64,000 bases of DNA from Nitrospina sp. Its GTDB lineage: Bacteria > Nitrospinota > Nitrospinia > Nitrospinales > JACRGP01. Location: assembly GCA_024648695.1 (NCBI GenBank), contig JACAVV010000025.1, positions 1-64,000 on the forward strand, written 5' to 3'. The translations under genes were made by a program, and so were the position numbers. Shown in pieces: positions 10,477 through 18,980 of the stretch. The notes beneath the pieces were generated by a model. The model searched no databases and had not been told where the DNA came from. It worked only from the letters and a program-made list of their open reading frames with translations. Numbering within the stretch: position 1 is the first letter of the stretch; every line of letters begins with the position of its first letter.

Positions 10477-11907
10477 ATGAAAATTTTATTTCTGGTTCCT
10501 CCCGAAGTGCTCCCTCTGGAATCTTCAGTTCCCAAAGCCCTCGAAGGCGGCAAAGGTTATTATCCGAAACTGGGCTTGATGTACGTTGCCGGATACTACG
10601 AGCGAGAAACGGGCAACACGCCTGTGTTCATCGACTGCCCTCCGGAAAATATGTCCGAGGATGAACTGCTCAAGCGGTTCAAGGAAATTCAACCGGACCT
10701 GGTGGGCATGAGCATTATGACCTTCAACTTGCTCGACGCTTTGCACACAGCGGAGCGGTTCAAAAAGGTGAACCCGGATGTCAAAATCTGCCTGGGTGGA
10801 CCGCATGTGAACTTGTATCCAAAGGAGACCCTCGACCAGCCCAATGTGGATTATGTGGTCTTCGGCGAAGGTGAAACCATTTTTACCGAGTTGGCCATTA
10901 CACTGGAGACACAAGGCCCCGAATCGGAATTCCTGAAAGATATAAAAGGATTAGGGTGGAAACGGGACGGTGTAGCCACCGTGAATTCGCCACAAACCGA
11001 TCTGATCGACCTGGACAGGCTTCCCTTTCCGGCACGGCATTTGATCGATGTCAGCAAGTACGACCACATCATCGGGGAAGGAAGCCAGTTCTTTACGATT
11101 CAGGCGACGAGAGGGTGCCCGGCGGCTTGCTCGTTCTGCGATATCCGCAAAACCACCTTTCGCCACCGCGATCCGGAAAATGTGGTCGACGAGGTTCAGG
11201 TGGCGCTCGATATGGGAATTGACGATTTGTTTTTCGTCGATGACACCATCACCATCAACAAGCAGAATGTGATGGATATCTGCAATCTCATTGTCAAACG
11301 CGGCATCAAGGTGAATTTCAAAATATCGTCGCGGGTGGATACTATTTCTCCGGAAATTCTGGAGGCCTTAAAGCGTGCGGGATGTTATCGCATACATTAT
11401 GGAATCGAGTCGGCGACCCCGCGGCATCTCAAGTATCTGGATAAGGGGCAGACTCCGGAAAAAGTTCTGCGTGCCTGCAAGTGGACACGCGAGGCGGGTA
11501 TAGGGTTCTTCGCCTATATGATGATCGGCATTCCGCACGAGACCAAAGAGGAAATGTTCGCCACCGTCGACTTTGCTAAAAAATTGCGACCCGATTACGC
11601 GCAGTTTTCCATTTGCACGCCTTACCCAAAAGTGGAATTGTATTTTCGTATGTTGAAGGAAGGGATCGTTCCCTTCGATTACTGGCAGGAATTTGCCGAA
11701 TCGCCGTCGCCTGATTTTCGCATCAAATTCTGGAACAAGGATTTCACCGATGAAGAATTACGCGAATTACAGGATGAATGCCACAGCCGCTTTTACCGCA
11801 GTCCGCTTTACCTGATCAAACAAATCGCGAAGGTCCGCTCCTGGAGTGATTTCACCGCAAAAGCGCGCATGGGAACAAAAATCCTTACCAGCCGGTTGAG
11901 CCATTAG
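10477..11907 (+). CDS. B12-binding-domain radical SAM protein
   Basis: A 476-residue enzyme with an N-terminal cobalamin-binding fold (residues ~1-150; LGLMYVAGYY, LVGMSIMTFN, ICLGGPHVNLYP and VVFGEGE segments). A radical SAM barrel follows, with the CxxxCxxC cluster motif in RGCPAACSFCDI at about residues 212-223. The C-terminal ~100 residues are family-specific. Such proteins methylate unactivated carbons or modify lipids, cofactors or natural products; this substrate is unknown. Downstream queE, also a radical-SAM enzyme, follows after 75 bp on the same strand. Confidence 0.82.
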   Translation: MKILFLVPPEVLPLESSVPKALEGGKGYYPKLGLMYVAGYYERETGNTPVFIDCPPENMSEDELLKRFKEIQPDLVGMSIMTFNLLDALHTAERFKKVNPDVKICLGGPHVNLYPKETLDQPNVDYVVFGEGETIFTELAITLETQGPESEFLKDIKGLGWKRDGVATVNSPQTDLIDLDRLPFPARHLIDVSKYDHIIGEGSQFFTIQATRGCPAACSFCDIRKTTFRHRDPENVVDEVQVALDMGIDDLFFVDDTITINKQNVMDICNLIVKRGIKVNFKISSRVDTISPEILEALKRAGCYRIHYGIESATPRHLKYLDKGQTPEKVLRACKWTREAGIGFFAYMMIGIPHETKEEMFATVDFAKKLRPDYAQFSICTPYPKVELYFRMLKEGIVPFDYWQEFAESPSPDFRIKFWNKDFTDEELRELQDECHSRFYRSPLYLIKQIAKVRSWSDFTAKARMGTKILTSRLSH

Positions 11908-11982
11908 CAATCAACGGCTTGTAAACGGAAGGGATTCGGTTAAAATTGGATTTCACATAGAAAATTTCTTTTCAATCAACCC

Positions 11983-12621
11983 ATGCTAAAAGTAAACGAA
12001 ATCTTCGAAAGCATTCAGGGAGAGTCCTCGTACACCGGTCTCCCCTGCATATTCGTCCGCCTGACGGGATGCAATTTGCGTTGTTCCTATTGCGACACGG
12101 AATATGCGTTTTATGCAGGCAAGGAAATGTCATTAGAAGACATTTATCAAGCGGTCGAAGGATATGGTTCGCGCTTGATCGAAATCACCGGCGGCGAACC
12201 ACTTTTGCAGACGGAGGTTTATCCCCTCATGCAAGGCCTCCTGGAAAAAGGATACCGGGTGATGCTGGAAACAGGCGGTTCGCTTTCTTTGGAGCATGTC
12301 CCCAAAGAGGTGATCAAGGTTATGGACTTGAAATCCCCTTCCAGCGAAGAAACGGGAAAGAACCATTGGGACAATTTGAAATGGCTGAAACCACAGGATG
12401 AGATTAAGTTCGTTCTCAGTGATCGTAAAGATTACGAATGGGCGCGTGATAAAATTGTTGAACAGAATTTGGACAAGTTTTGTGCGCTGTTGATGTCACC
12501 TGTATTCGATAAACTTTCCTTAAAAGATTTGGCCAAGTGGATTCTGCAAGACCAACTTCCGGTGAGGCTACAAACCCAACTCCATAAAATCATTTGGGAC
12601 AAGGATACGATTGGTGTCTAA
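11983..12621 (+). CDS. queE: 7-carboxy-7-deazaguanine synthase QueE
   Basis: Radical SAM enzyme of queuosine and 7-deazaguanine synthesis, converting 6-carboxytetrahydropterin to 7-carboxy-7-deazaguanine. The 212-residue protein starts MLKVNEIFESIQGES as usual and has the cluster motif CNLRCSYCDTEYAF (CxxxCxxC). ITGGEPLLQ and a DLKSPSS motif follow. No other queuosine gene is adjacent and no preQ1-riboswitch-like leader is visible in the 75 bp before it. Its 3' end overlaps the mutY start in another frame. Confidence 0.9.
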   Translation: MLKVNEIFESIQGESSYTGLPCIFVRLTGCNLRCSYCDTEYAFYAGKEMSLEDIYQAVEGYGSRLIEITGGEPLLQTEVYPLMQGLLEKGYRVMLETGGSLSLEHVPKEVIKVMDLKSPSSEETGKNHWDNLKWLKPQDEIKFVLSDRKDYEWARDKIVEQNLDKFCALLMSPVFDKLSLKDLAKWILQDQLPVRLQTQLHKIIWDKDTIGV

Positions 12622-13771
12622 GAGGCAGACTCTTTCAAAACCGTTAACCGCGCCCCTCCCCGATTCAAAAAAAATAACACAACTGCAAACCAGTTTATTG
12701 AACTGGTACCAGGCTCAAAAACGCGAACTGCCGTGGCGCAAAAGCAAGAACCCTTACCGGATATGGGTTTCAGAAATAATGCTTCAGCAAACCCAGGTCA
12801 AAACTGTAATTCCTTATTTTCAACGCTGGATCAAAAGTTTTCCCAGTATACGCAAACTGGCTGAGGCTCCGATTGAAGATGTATTGAAACATTGGGAAGG
12901 ACTCGGTTATTATTCCCGCGCCCGCAACCTGCACAAGGGTGCACAGTTGGTGGTGGAACAATACAATGGAAAAGTCCCGGATACGAGGGAAGACATTTTA
13001 GAGATACCCGGAATCGGCCTTTACACCGCTGGCGCCATCCTCAGCATCGCCTTCGAAAAGCGGGCGCCGGTTCTGGACGGCAACGTGAAACGCGTGTTGT
13101 CGCGCCTGTTCTGCCTGAATGAAAACGGAAGCACGTCCCGCTCGGAAAAAAAGTTGTGGGACCTTGCAGAGACGATATTGCCGGAGGAGCAGATTGGTGA
13201 TTTCAATCAGGCACTGATGGAGTTGGGGGCCACCGTTTGCCTGCCACAAAATCCGATGTGTCTGCTGTGTCCCTTACAATCGCATTGCCGGGCCAATCTG
13301 GAAAAACGGCAACAGGAGTTTCCTCCTCCCAAAAAAAGGACCGCGGCTAAAAAGATTGAAGTGAGCGCGGCGGTCATTCTTAAAAACGGCAAAGCGTATA
13401 TTCAACAACGTTTGCAAAAAGGCCTGATGGGGGGGTTATGGGAGTTTCCCGGTGGTAAAATAGAAAAAGGCGAAACCCCGGAAGCCTGCCTGGTTCGGGA
13501 AGTTCAGGAAGAGCTGGGAGTCGCCATCGAGATTAAAGATAAATTGTTAACCATCAAGCACAGCTACACGCAATTCAGGGTGACCCTGCACGTGTTTTTA
13601 TGCCAATGGACCGAGGGACGGATTCGCGCCACTCAATGTGAACAGTGGCGGTGGGTGGCTTTAAAAAAATTGCCCGAGTTTACCTATCCCGCCGCAAATG
13701 TGAAAATAGTGAACTTATTGACCAAAACCGATTTTCTGAAAACCCGCAACCTGCACCTGAAACCAAAATGA
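12611..13771 (+). CDS. mutY: A/G-specific adenine glycosylase MutY with C-terminal Nudix domain
   Basis: Removes adenine mispaired with 8-oxoguanine. The N-terminal half has the HhH-GPD glycosylase (SEIMLQQTQVKTVIPYF, EIPGIGLYTAGAILSIAF) and a Cx6Cx2Cx5C [4Fe-4S] loop (CLPQNPMCLLCPLQSHC). The C-terminal ~130 residues form a Nudix-fold domain whose Nudix box (GGLWEFPGGKIEKGE then REVQEELGV) looks catalytically complete. In most MutY proteins that box is degenerate. The start is TTG at 12611 or GTG at 12614, after AAGG, overlapping queE. The stop overlaps the next ATG (ATGA). Confidence 0.92.
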   Translation: MVSKRQTLSKPLTAPLPDSKKITQLQTSLLNWYQAQKRELPWRKSKNPYRIWVSEIMLQQTQVKTVIPYFQRWIKSFPSIRKLAEAPIEDVLKHWEGLGYYSRARNLHKGAQLVVEQYNGKVPDTREDILEIPGIGLYTAGAILSIAFEKRAPVLDGNVKRVLSRLFCLNENGSTSRSEKKLWDLAETILPEEQIGDFNQALMELGATVCLPQNPMCLLCPLQSHCRANLEKRQQEFPPPKKRTAAKKIEVSAAVILKNGKAYIQQRLQKGLMGGLWEFPGGKIEKGETPEACLVREVQEELGVAIEIKDKLLTIKHSYTQFRVTLHVFLCQWTEGRIRATQCEQWRWVALKKLPEFTYPAANVKIVNLLTKTDFLKTRNLHLKPK

Positions 13772-14907
13772 AACTTAATATCGCCAATAATCCCGGAATG
13801 AAAATCACCCTGATCGGTGCCGGGGCCAATCTGTTCCTCGTCATTATCAAATTCATAGGTGGCACTCTCGGCCGAAGTACGGCCTTGCTGGCGGATGCGT
13901 TTCATTCCCTATCGGATTTACTAAACGATGGCATCGTCTTATTCACGCACCACATTGGCCGAATGCCCAAGGATGAAAACCACCCCTACGGACACGGTAA
14001 AGCGGAAACCATTGGCGCTACCCTCATAGGCGTCGCCATCCTCATTGTCAGCTTTCACATTGCGGAGGATGTGCTGGAAGTTATATTATCGGACCAGAGA
14101 ATAACACCTAATTGGGCGACCACGCTTGTTGCTCTCGCATCCATTGCGTGTAAGGAAACCCTGTTTCGTTACACCCGGAAAATCGGAAAACAGGTGGGCA
14201 GTCCTGCGCTGATCGCCAACGCTTTCGACCACCGGTCGGATGCGCTTTCCTCCTTTGCCACGCTGATAGGAATTCTGGGAGCCCTGGCAGGCTTTCCCAT
14301 TTTCGATCCTTTAGCCGGCGGAGTGGTGGCGCTCATGATCGCGCGCACGGGATTGGAGGTTCTCAAACACGCTCTAAGCGAACTGATGGAAACTTCGCTG
14401 GACAGGGACACTCTGGATACAATCGAATCCATTATTCTCGAAACTCCCGGGGTGATTCATGCTCATGAAATACGGACCCGGAAAATTGGCGGTAAGGTAA
14501 TGATCGATCTTCATATCATGGTGAGCCCAAAAATTTCTGTGACCGAAGGACACAACATCGGGGAACACGTTCGCCACCGTTTGAAAGAAGCGGTCGATAA
14601 AGTTGAGGATATTTTAGTGCATGTCGATCCCGAAGATGATCGCTATAAAGAACGGCTGTATCCCACAAGACGAAAGGAACTGGAGCAATTAATCCGTCCG
14701 ATCATCGAACAAACGCCGGGCATCCGCAACCACCCTCATCAAATCCGTATCCATTATTTTAAAGAAGAAGTCCAGGTAGAGATCATCGTTCACCTTGAGC
14801 CCGGTCAATCCCTGGAGCATACCCCCAGTATCATCGCAGAATTGAAAAACAAGATCTCTGAGCTTGATCCTATACACGAAGTGAAGGTGCTTCTAAACCT
14901 GGAATAA
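13768..14907 (+). CDS. Cation diffusion facilitator (CDF) metal exporter with tandem cytoplasmic domains
   Basis: Proton-coupled exporter of Zn2+, Fe2+, Mn2+ or similar metals in the inner membrane. The ATG at 13768 overlaps the mutY stop (ATGA), implying coupling. A longer frame starting at 13645 lies inside mutY and is rejected. The 379-residue protein has about six membrane helices with metal-site motifs HSLSDLLND and FDHRSDAL, plus HPYGHGKAE. Two ZT-dimer-like cytoplasmic domains follow in tandem (about residues 205-290 and 300-379), where most CDF proteins have one. Confidence 0.88.
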   Translation: MKLNIANNPGMKITLIGAGANLFLVIIKFIGGTLGRSTALLADAFHSLSDLLNDGIVLFTHHIGRMPKDENHPYGHGKAETIGATLIGVAILIVSFHIAEDVLEVILSDQRITPNWATTLVALASIACKETLFRYTRKIGKQVGSPALIANAFDHRSDALSSFATLIGILGALAGFPIFDPLAGGVVALMIARTGLEVLKHALSELMETSLDRDTLDTIESIILETPGVIHAHEIRTRKIGGKVMIDLHIMVSPKISVTEGHNIGEHVRHRLKEAVDKVEDILVHVDPEDDRYKERLYPTRRKELEQLIRPIIEQTPGIRNHPHQIRIHYFKEEVQVEIIVHLEPGQSLEHTPSIIAELKNKISELDPIHEVKVLLNLE

Positions 14908-14963
14908 AACCCGGCCAAAAATTTGCCGCAGTAGCTTGACTTCAAATTTCTCCGTTTTATAAA

Positions 14964-15001
14964 ATTATTAAGTCCTTAATAATTCCGGGGCTCCGATCCC
15001 C
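14964..15001. promoter_or_regulatory. AT-rich palindrome and GC hairpin upstream of a small gene
   Basis: ATTATTAA (14964-14971) and TTAATAAT (14976-14983) form a perfect 8-bp inverted repeat around GTCC. Directly after comes a GGGG/CCCC hairpin at about 14987-15001. The palindrome sits about 70 bp before the 36-codon gene and could be an operator. The second hairpin could end the CDF transcript, though no T-run follows it. Confidence 0.35.
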
Positions 15002-15051
15002 ACAATACGAATACTCCATCATAAGAACTTTAATTGAAAGGAGGCCGCTTT

Positions 15052-15162
15052 ATGAAGATGGTTTTTTGCGCCCACCAATCAGACAAAAACGATGGTGAAA
15101 GTACCTTGGAATATCAAGGAACCCTATTCGAATCTAGCCAAAAAAGAAGAGACCGTTTTTAA
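15052..15162 (+). CDS. Small protein, 36 residues, unknown
   Basis: A short reading frame with a near-ideal ribosome-binding site: AAAGGAGG at 15037-15044, 7 nt before ATG. The product starts MKMVFCAHQSD, is hydrophilic, has a single Cys (residue 6) and ends in a basic QKRRDRF tail. No signal peptide or membrane segment. I recognise no family. The strong Shine-Dalgarno is the main evidence, so it may be a real small protein or a leader peptide. It lies between the CDF gene and a Cys-rich secreted protein. Confidence 0.45.
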   Translation: MKMVFCAHQSDKNDGESTLEYQGTLFESSQKRRDRF

Positions 15163-15463
15163 AGTCTCCATAAAATGTACTCGGGCAGATTTCTCAAATT
15201 CTCATCGAATTAGCCGTTAACTTCCCGGCCTTCCTATAAGGTGGGAACATCAATGGGAAAGAAAGAAGGGAAACTACCTTTGAAAAAAAACCCATTAAAT
15301 GCTTCTTGACCCAGTTTCTGATGGGACCGTTTTCATGGGTTCTTGTTTTCCAATACGCGTGTTTGGCCGGAGGTTTAAGCTTCATCCGGCCACATAAATT
15401 AAAAACGGGAATCTTGCTAAATTAAATGTTTTCATTGAATTTATTTTAGAAAGGAACCATGCC

Positions 15464-15829
15464 ATGAAAAAGTCAAAATTGATTCTTGGGGTTTTTCTGA
15501 CCTTTATTTTAGCTTCCGGTTTAGCCTTTGCAGGAGAAGCTATTTCCGATCCTAAAATAATTCAAAATTATTCAATCAAGGTATCCGGACACGATACGCC
15601 TTGTGAAAAGGCCATGATAAAAAGAATCGCTTATCAATCGTTGAATCCGGACCTTCCATTTCTGTTACAGGTCAACCAGCAGGCTTGTCTCGATCAATGC
15701 AGTCAGGCCTACGATTCCTGCATGAATGGTGCAGGTGACAATGCGAGTGCAAAATTCCGATGCGGCGAAAAGCGCCGCATGTGCACCTTGGGGTGTGATA
15801 ATAAGTGGTATTCCAAAATGCAGTTCTAA
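15464..15829 (+). CDS. Secreted Cys-rich small protein, unknown
   Basis: A 121-residue protein with a clear signal peptide (MKKSKLILGVFLTFILASG, cleavage near LAFA-GEA), preceded by AAAGGAACC. The mature part has seven Cys. The C-terminal six are arranged as CLDQC, then a Cys in YDSC, and CGEKRRMC then a Cys in TLGC, a spacing that suggests disulfides or metal binding. No haem motif (CxxCH) is present. I do not recognise the family. Function unknown; likely periplasmic. Confidence 0.65.
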   Translation: MKKSKLILGVFLTFILASGLAFAGEAISDPKIIQNYSIKVSGHDTPCEKAMIKRIAYQSLNPDLPFLLQVNQQACLDQCSQAYDSCMNGAGDNASAKFRCGEKRRMCTLGCDNKWYSKMQF

Positions 15830-16017
15830 TCTTTTTTAAACATTGCCGTTGATTAAAGTTCGATTAGTTTATTAGCAAGATTCTCCGTTTTAATTTAAAG
15901 AAAAACTTCAGAACTCAAACCCATCTCATTGCCACCGTACAGGGAGTTTTTCCCCAAACTTTAATACCAGTTCCATCGAAGAAACAGGAAAACCGGGACA
16001 AGCCCCCTGGTAAATAA

Positions 16018-17115
16018 TCACTCCACCTTCAAACTTTTCAACACATCGCCTTCCCATTCATAGGAGAGTGGCGGCCGATTGGCGTGCAGTTGCTTTTGAT
16101 ACGCGTAACCGAAAATCAGGGGAAGCGACACGCTGGGCTCCACGAACGCCATCGCGAAATTAGCTTCCTTGTTCACCTTGCCCCAGGACTGCGCTTCTGC
16201 CAGGGTACTTCCACTCAATCCGCCCCAGTGGGGAACGTCGGTGGTCATTTGGAGTGCGTATTTGTGACCGCCCGTGTTTTTTCCAAAGATGTAAGACATG
16301 ACGATCGAATCGTTGATGTAATTCTTGGGCACACCCCCCGCCACATAAAACGCTGAAGTGCGATTGGATTTCACCACCGCCTGCGTGAGTTCGTAGTTGT
16401 CGCGGATGGAATCTATTGTAATGGGTTGCCTTCCCGTTTTGCGGGCGACATAGTAGTGCTCGGTCAACCCGATGCCAATACTGGAGTCGTTAAGCGCAGG
16501 ACAAAATATGGGGATACCTTTTTTACGCGCGGTCACGAGTATGGATTCATCGTCGTCAATATTTTCTGAAAGCTTTGCGATAAATTCTCTGCTGGAATAG
16601 GTTCTCGGTTCCAGTGTATCGGCGATTTTTCCCACCAGGGAATCGTATTCAGCGAAGGTTTCTTCACAGACGTAGGTATCGTAAATACGGTTGATATACA
16701 ATTCTCGCAAGTGGGTATCATCGGCTTGGGGACTGCCGTAAAAATGACCCCCACCCTTGGCGGCATAAAAATCCTGATACAGGATCGCCCCTGTGGACAC
16801 CACCAGGTCCACCATATTGTGATGGATCATGTCCCGAATGACCTTGCGCAAACCGGCGGCGATGAGGGGTCCTGCCAGGCCCAGCATGATGGTGGGCCGC
16901 TCTTCATCTAACAGCATGCGTTCGAACACCTTGGCGCACAATCCAATATTTCGCGCCTGAATGGAAGTCGACTGGAACGCTTCAACCAAGTCTGCAATAC
17001 TGTTTATTTTCTCATAGTCGACATGCGCGATGCGGGTCGTCAGGATTTTCTTTTTTTCATCCTTTGCCCCTGAATCCAAAGGTTGTATGGATTTGAAAAA
17101 ATCCTCGTAAGCCAT
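16018..17115 (-). CDS. Deoxyhypusine synthase-like protein (spermidine-dependent aminobutyl transferase family)
   Basis: 365 residues matching the deoxyhypusine synthase family. It has a Rossmann-like NAD site (GLAGPLIAAGLRKVIRD), STGAILYQDF, the IFCPALNDSSIGIG block and the C-terminal SGSTLAEAQSWGKV motif. The Lys of SWGK corresponds to the catalytic Lys of eukaryotic enzymes. Bacteria have no eIF5A; bacterial homologues are thought to make homospermidine or modify other targets. An EF-P gene lies 13 kb away on the same strand but is not linked. The start at 17115 gives MAYEDFFKS. Confidence 0.82.
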   Translation of the reverse strand: MAYEDFFKSIQPLDSGAKDEKKKILTTRIAHVDYEKINSIADLVEAFQSTSIQARNIGLCAKVFERMLLDEERPTIMLGLAGPLIAAGLRKVIRDMIHHNMVDLVVSTGAILYQDFYAAKGGGHFYGSPQADDTHLRELYINRIYDTYVCEETFAEYDSLVGKIADTLEPRTYSSREFIAKLSENIDDDESILVTARKKGIPIFCPALNDSSIGIGLTEHYYVARKTGRQPITIDSIRDNYELTQAVVKSNRTSAFYVAGGVPKNYINDSIVMSYIFGKNTGGHKYALQMTTDVPHWGGLSGSTLAEAQSWGKVNKEANFAMAFVEPSVSLPLIFGYAYQKQLHANRPPLSYEWEGDVLKSLKVE

Positions 17116-17245
17116 AATACATACTCCGTTTACAAATTAAAAAGGGGTCATGGTCTCATTTTTTGGGGCTCGAATTCAAGGCCTCATAGAAAGATCATGG
17201 GAAAAGGATCCGGGGCACAACCCTTCGCAACTTAATGAGCGCGGT

Positions 17246-17683
17246 TTACAAACGCGAACACAGTTCGCTCGCGTGATTGCGTGTATCCACTTGTTCGATC
17301 GCTTCTGCTATTTTTCCGTTTTCGTCGATCACGTAGGTGACGCGTGAAGCGTAATTGTCTTCCTTGCCTTTTACGGCATGATAAGCCGTGGCGATTTCCC
17401 TGCTGGTGTCACATAACAAGGGATAGGGAAATGAGTACTTTTGAGCAAATGCTTTATTCTCTTCGGAAGTATCCAGGCTCACACCCAGAATCACAACGCC
17501 TTTTTCCTGGAACTTTTTGAAATGGTCGCGAAAGCCCTGTCCCTCCATAGTGCAACCGGGGGTGTCTGCTTTCGGGTAAAACCACAAAACCACTTTGCTC
17601 CCGGCAAAATCTTTCAACCCGAGCTGATTGCCGTTATGATCCAGTGAATTAAAATCGGGGGCCTGACTGCCAACTTCCAACAT
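17246..17683 (-). CDS. bcp: Thioredoxin-dependent peroxiredoxin Bcp/PrxQ
   Basis: Reduces peroxides using a peroxidatic Cys. The ATG at 17683 with AGGAG 7 nt upstream gives 145 residues. The longer frame to 17767 adds residues foreign to the family. The active site reads ADTPGCT with the peroxidatic Cys at about residue 44. The resolving Cys usually found five residues later is absent (MEGQG); Cys91 in LLCDTS or the Cys near the C terminus could serve instead. It lies downstream of the DUF1232 gene. Confidence 0.9.
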   Translation of the reverse strand: MLEVGSQAPDFNSLDHNGNQLGLKDFAGSKVVLWFYPKADTPGCTMEGQGFRDHFKKFQEKGVVILGVSLDTSEENKAFAQKYSFPYPLLCDTSREIATAYHAVKGKEDNYASRVTYVIDENGKIAEAIEQVDTRNHASELCSRL

Positions 17684-17807
17684 GGGAACTCTCCTATTCA
17701 ATGATTTTTTAACGGACCACAGGGTCCGGTCGATAATACCAACTAAATTTTTTAAAAGATGCGCCATTCAATTTCCGGACAACATTGTTGACTGACCTAA
17801 GGATAAC

Positions 17808-18200
17808 TCAATCATCGGAACTACGGGAATCGTCGTCATCGGATCCGCTATCGTGAGAATCACTTGCACTGTCTTCTGATGAAGATCCGGCATCGCGCAT
17901 ATTTTCTCGTTCATCCTCGTAGCGTTCCGACTCGTAGGTTCCATATTCATTTTCTTCCATGATGATTGTAGAGGGTCCGCCAGCTCCGCCTCCCCCACGA
18001 CCTCCGCGATTGAACCAGGAAGTCATATCGACTCCGAAATAACGCAGAGCCGCCAGTAGCAAAGTTACTGCCGCGGCTTCGTCCAGATTTCCAACAATGG
18101 GGAAAGCATCAGGGATTAATTCGATCAAACCGGCAGTGGGATTGATAATGTATACCAGAGAAACAAAACCTGCTAAAGCCACAAGTAGTTTCTTGAACAT
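17808..18200 (-). CDS. DUF1232 (YkvA-like) small membrane protein with acidic Ser-rich tail
   Basis: 130 residues. The first ~60 contain two short hydrophobic segments and the DUF1232 signature NPTAGLIELIPDAFPIVGNLDEA. A Gly-rich linker (RGGRGGGGAGG) and a ~50-residue tail dominated by Asp, Ser and Glu follow, likely disordered. The start has AGGGG upstream. The role of DUF1232 is not established; its neighbour ispD begins 13 bp upstream and may be co-transcribed. Confidence 0.75.
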   Translation of the reverse strand: MFKKLLVALAGFVSLVYIINPTAGLIELIPDAFPIVGNLDEAAAVTLLLAALRYFGVDMTSWFNRGGRGGGGAGGPSTIIMEENEYGTYESERYEDERENMRDAGSSSEDSASDSHDSGSDDDDSRSSDD

Positions 18201-18212
18201 AATTTGCCCCTT

Positions 18213-18929
18213 TTATTTGTTGACGCTTGTCTGCGCTTGAGATTTCTTTTTCGTCCATTGCAGGATCTGGTTTCCCAACACAAGGTCTTCGGGTCGGGTG
18301 ATCTTTATATTCAACTCAGAACCATTAACAATTTTAACGGGTTTTCCAAAATATTCAACGACCGCGCCTTCATCGGTACCGTAGAATCCTTCGGCAAAAG
18401 CTTTCCTGAAGGCAGACAATAATAACTCGACTTTAAATCCCTGCGGAGTTTGCACGCGCCACAGGTTTTCCCGACTGACCGTGGTTTCGACAAAGTTTTC
18501 TGTATTAGCCCGTTTGAGCGTATCGTTCACAGGAATTGCCGTGATGGCCGCGCCATGCTCTTCAGCGGCTTCCAACACATTGCAGATTATTTTTATTTCA
18601 ACAAAAGGACGCACCGCGTCGTGAACCAATACCAGGTCGACTCCCTTAGGAAGGGCCTGCATGCCGCAATACACGGAATCCTGCCGTTTTTCCCCACCTG
18701 CCACCACCTGATGAACAATGGGCACCTTTCCCAGGTAATCCTTACTCGTCGACTCCACCTCCCGTTCAGGAACAACCAATATCACCGAATCCACTTCGCC
18801 ACACTCCTGAAATGCGGAAAGCGTATGTTCCAGGATGGGTTTGCCATCCAGTTCCAGAAACTGTTTGGGAATCGGGCTCCCCATGCGGTTGCCCTGGCCG
18901 GCGGCAGGAATAATGGCACATACTGTCAT
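18213..18929 (-). CDS. ispD: 2-C-methyl-D-erythritol 4-phosphate cytidylyltransferase IspD
   Basis: MEP-pathway isoprenoid enzyme that joins CTP and MEP. The 238-residue protein has the nucleotide-binding PAAGQGNRMGSPIPKQFL motif, VHDAVRPFV, the PVNDTLKR segment and the C-terminal NIKITRPEDL motif, all diagnostic of IspD. Length is normal. Its ispF partner is not adjacent; DUF1232 follows instead. The Shine-Dalgarno is weak. Confidence 0.95.
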   Translation of the reverse strand: MTVCAIIPAAGQGNRMGSPIPKQFLELDGKPILEHTLSAFQECGEVDSVILVVPEREVESTSKDYLGKVPIVHQVVAGGEKRQDSVYCGMQALPKGVDLVLVHDAVRPFVEIKIICNVLEAAEEHGAAITAIPVNDTLKRANTENFVETTVSRENLWRVQTPQGFKVELLLSAFRKAFAEGFYGTDEGAVVEYFGKPVKIVNGSELNIKITRPEDLVLGNQILQWTKKKSQAQTSVNK

Positions 18930-18980
18930 GATAACTTTTTATCTGTCTTTTTATGGAATAATTGCTTAAAAAAAATAAAC

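Noticed and set aside
11908-11982. preQ1 riboswitch before queE
   Set aside because: The 75-bp spacer shows no C-rich loop hairpin and A-rich tail of that class.
13645-13767. Longer N terminus of the CDF protein
   Set aside because: It lies within mutY in another frame; the ATGA overlap at 13768 is the natural start.
15194-15385. 63-codon minus-strand frame
   Set aside because: No ribosome site and no recognisable product; neighbouring genes leave it isolated.
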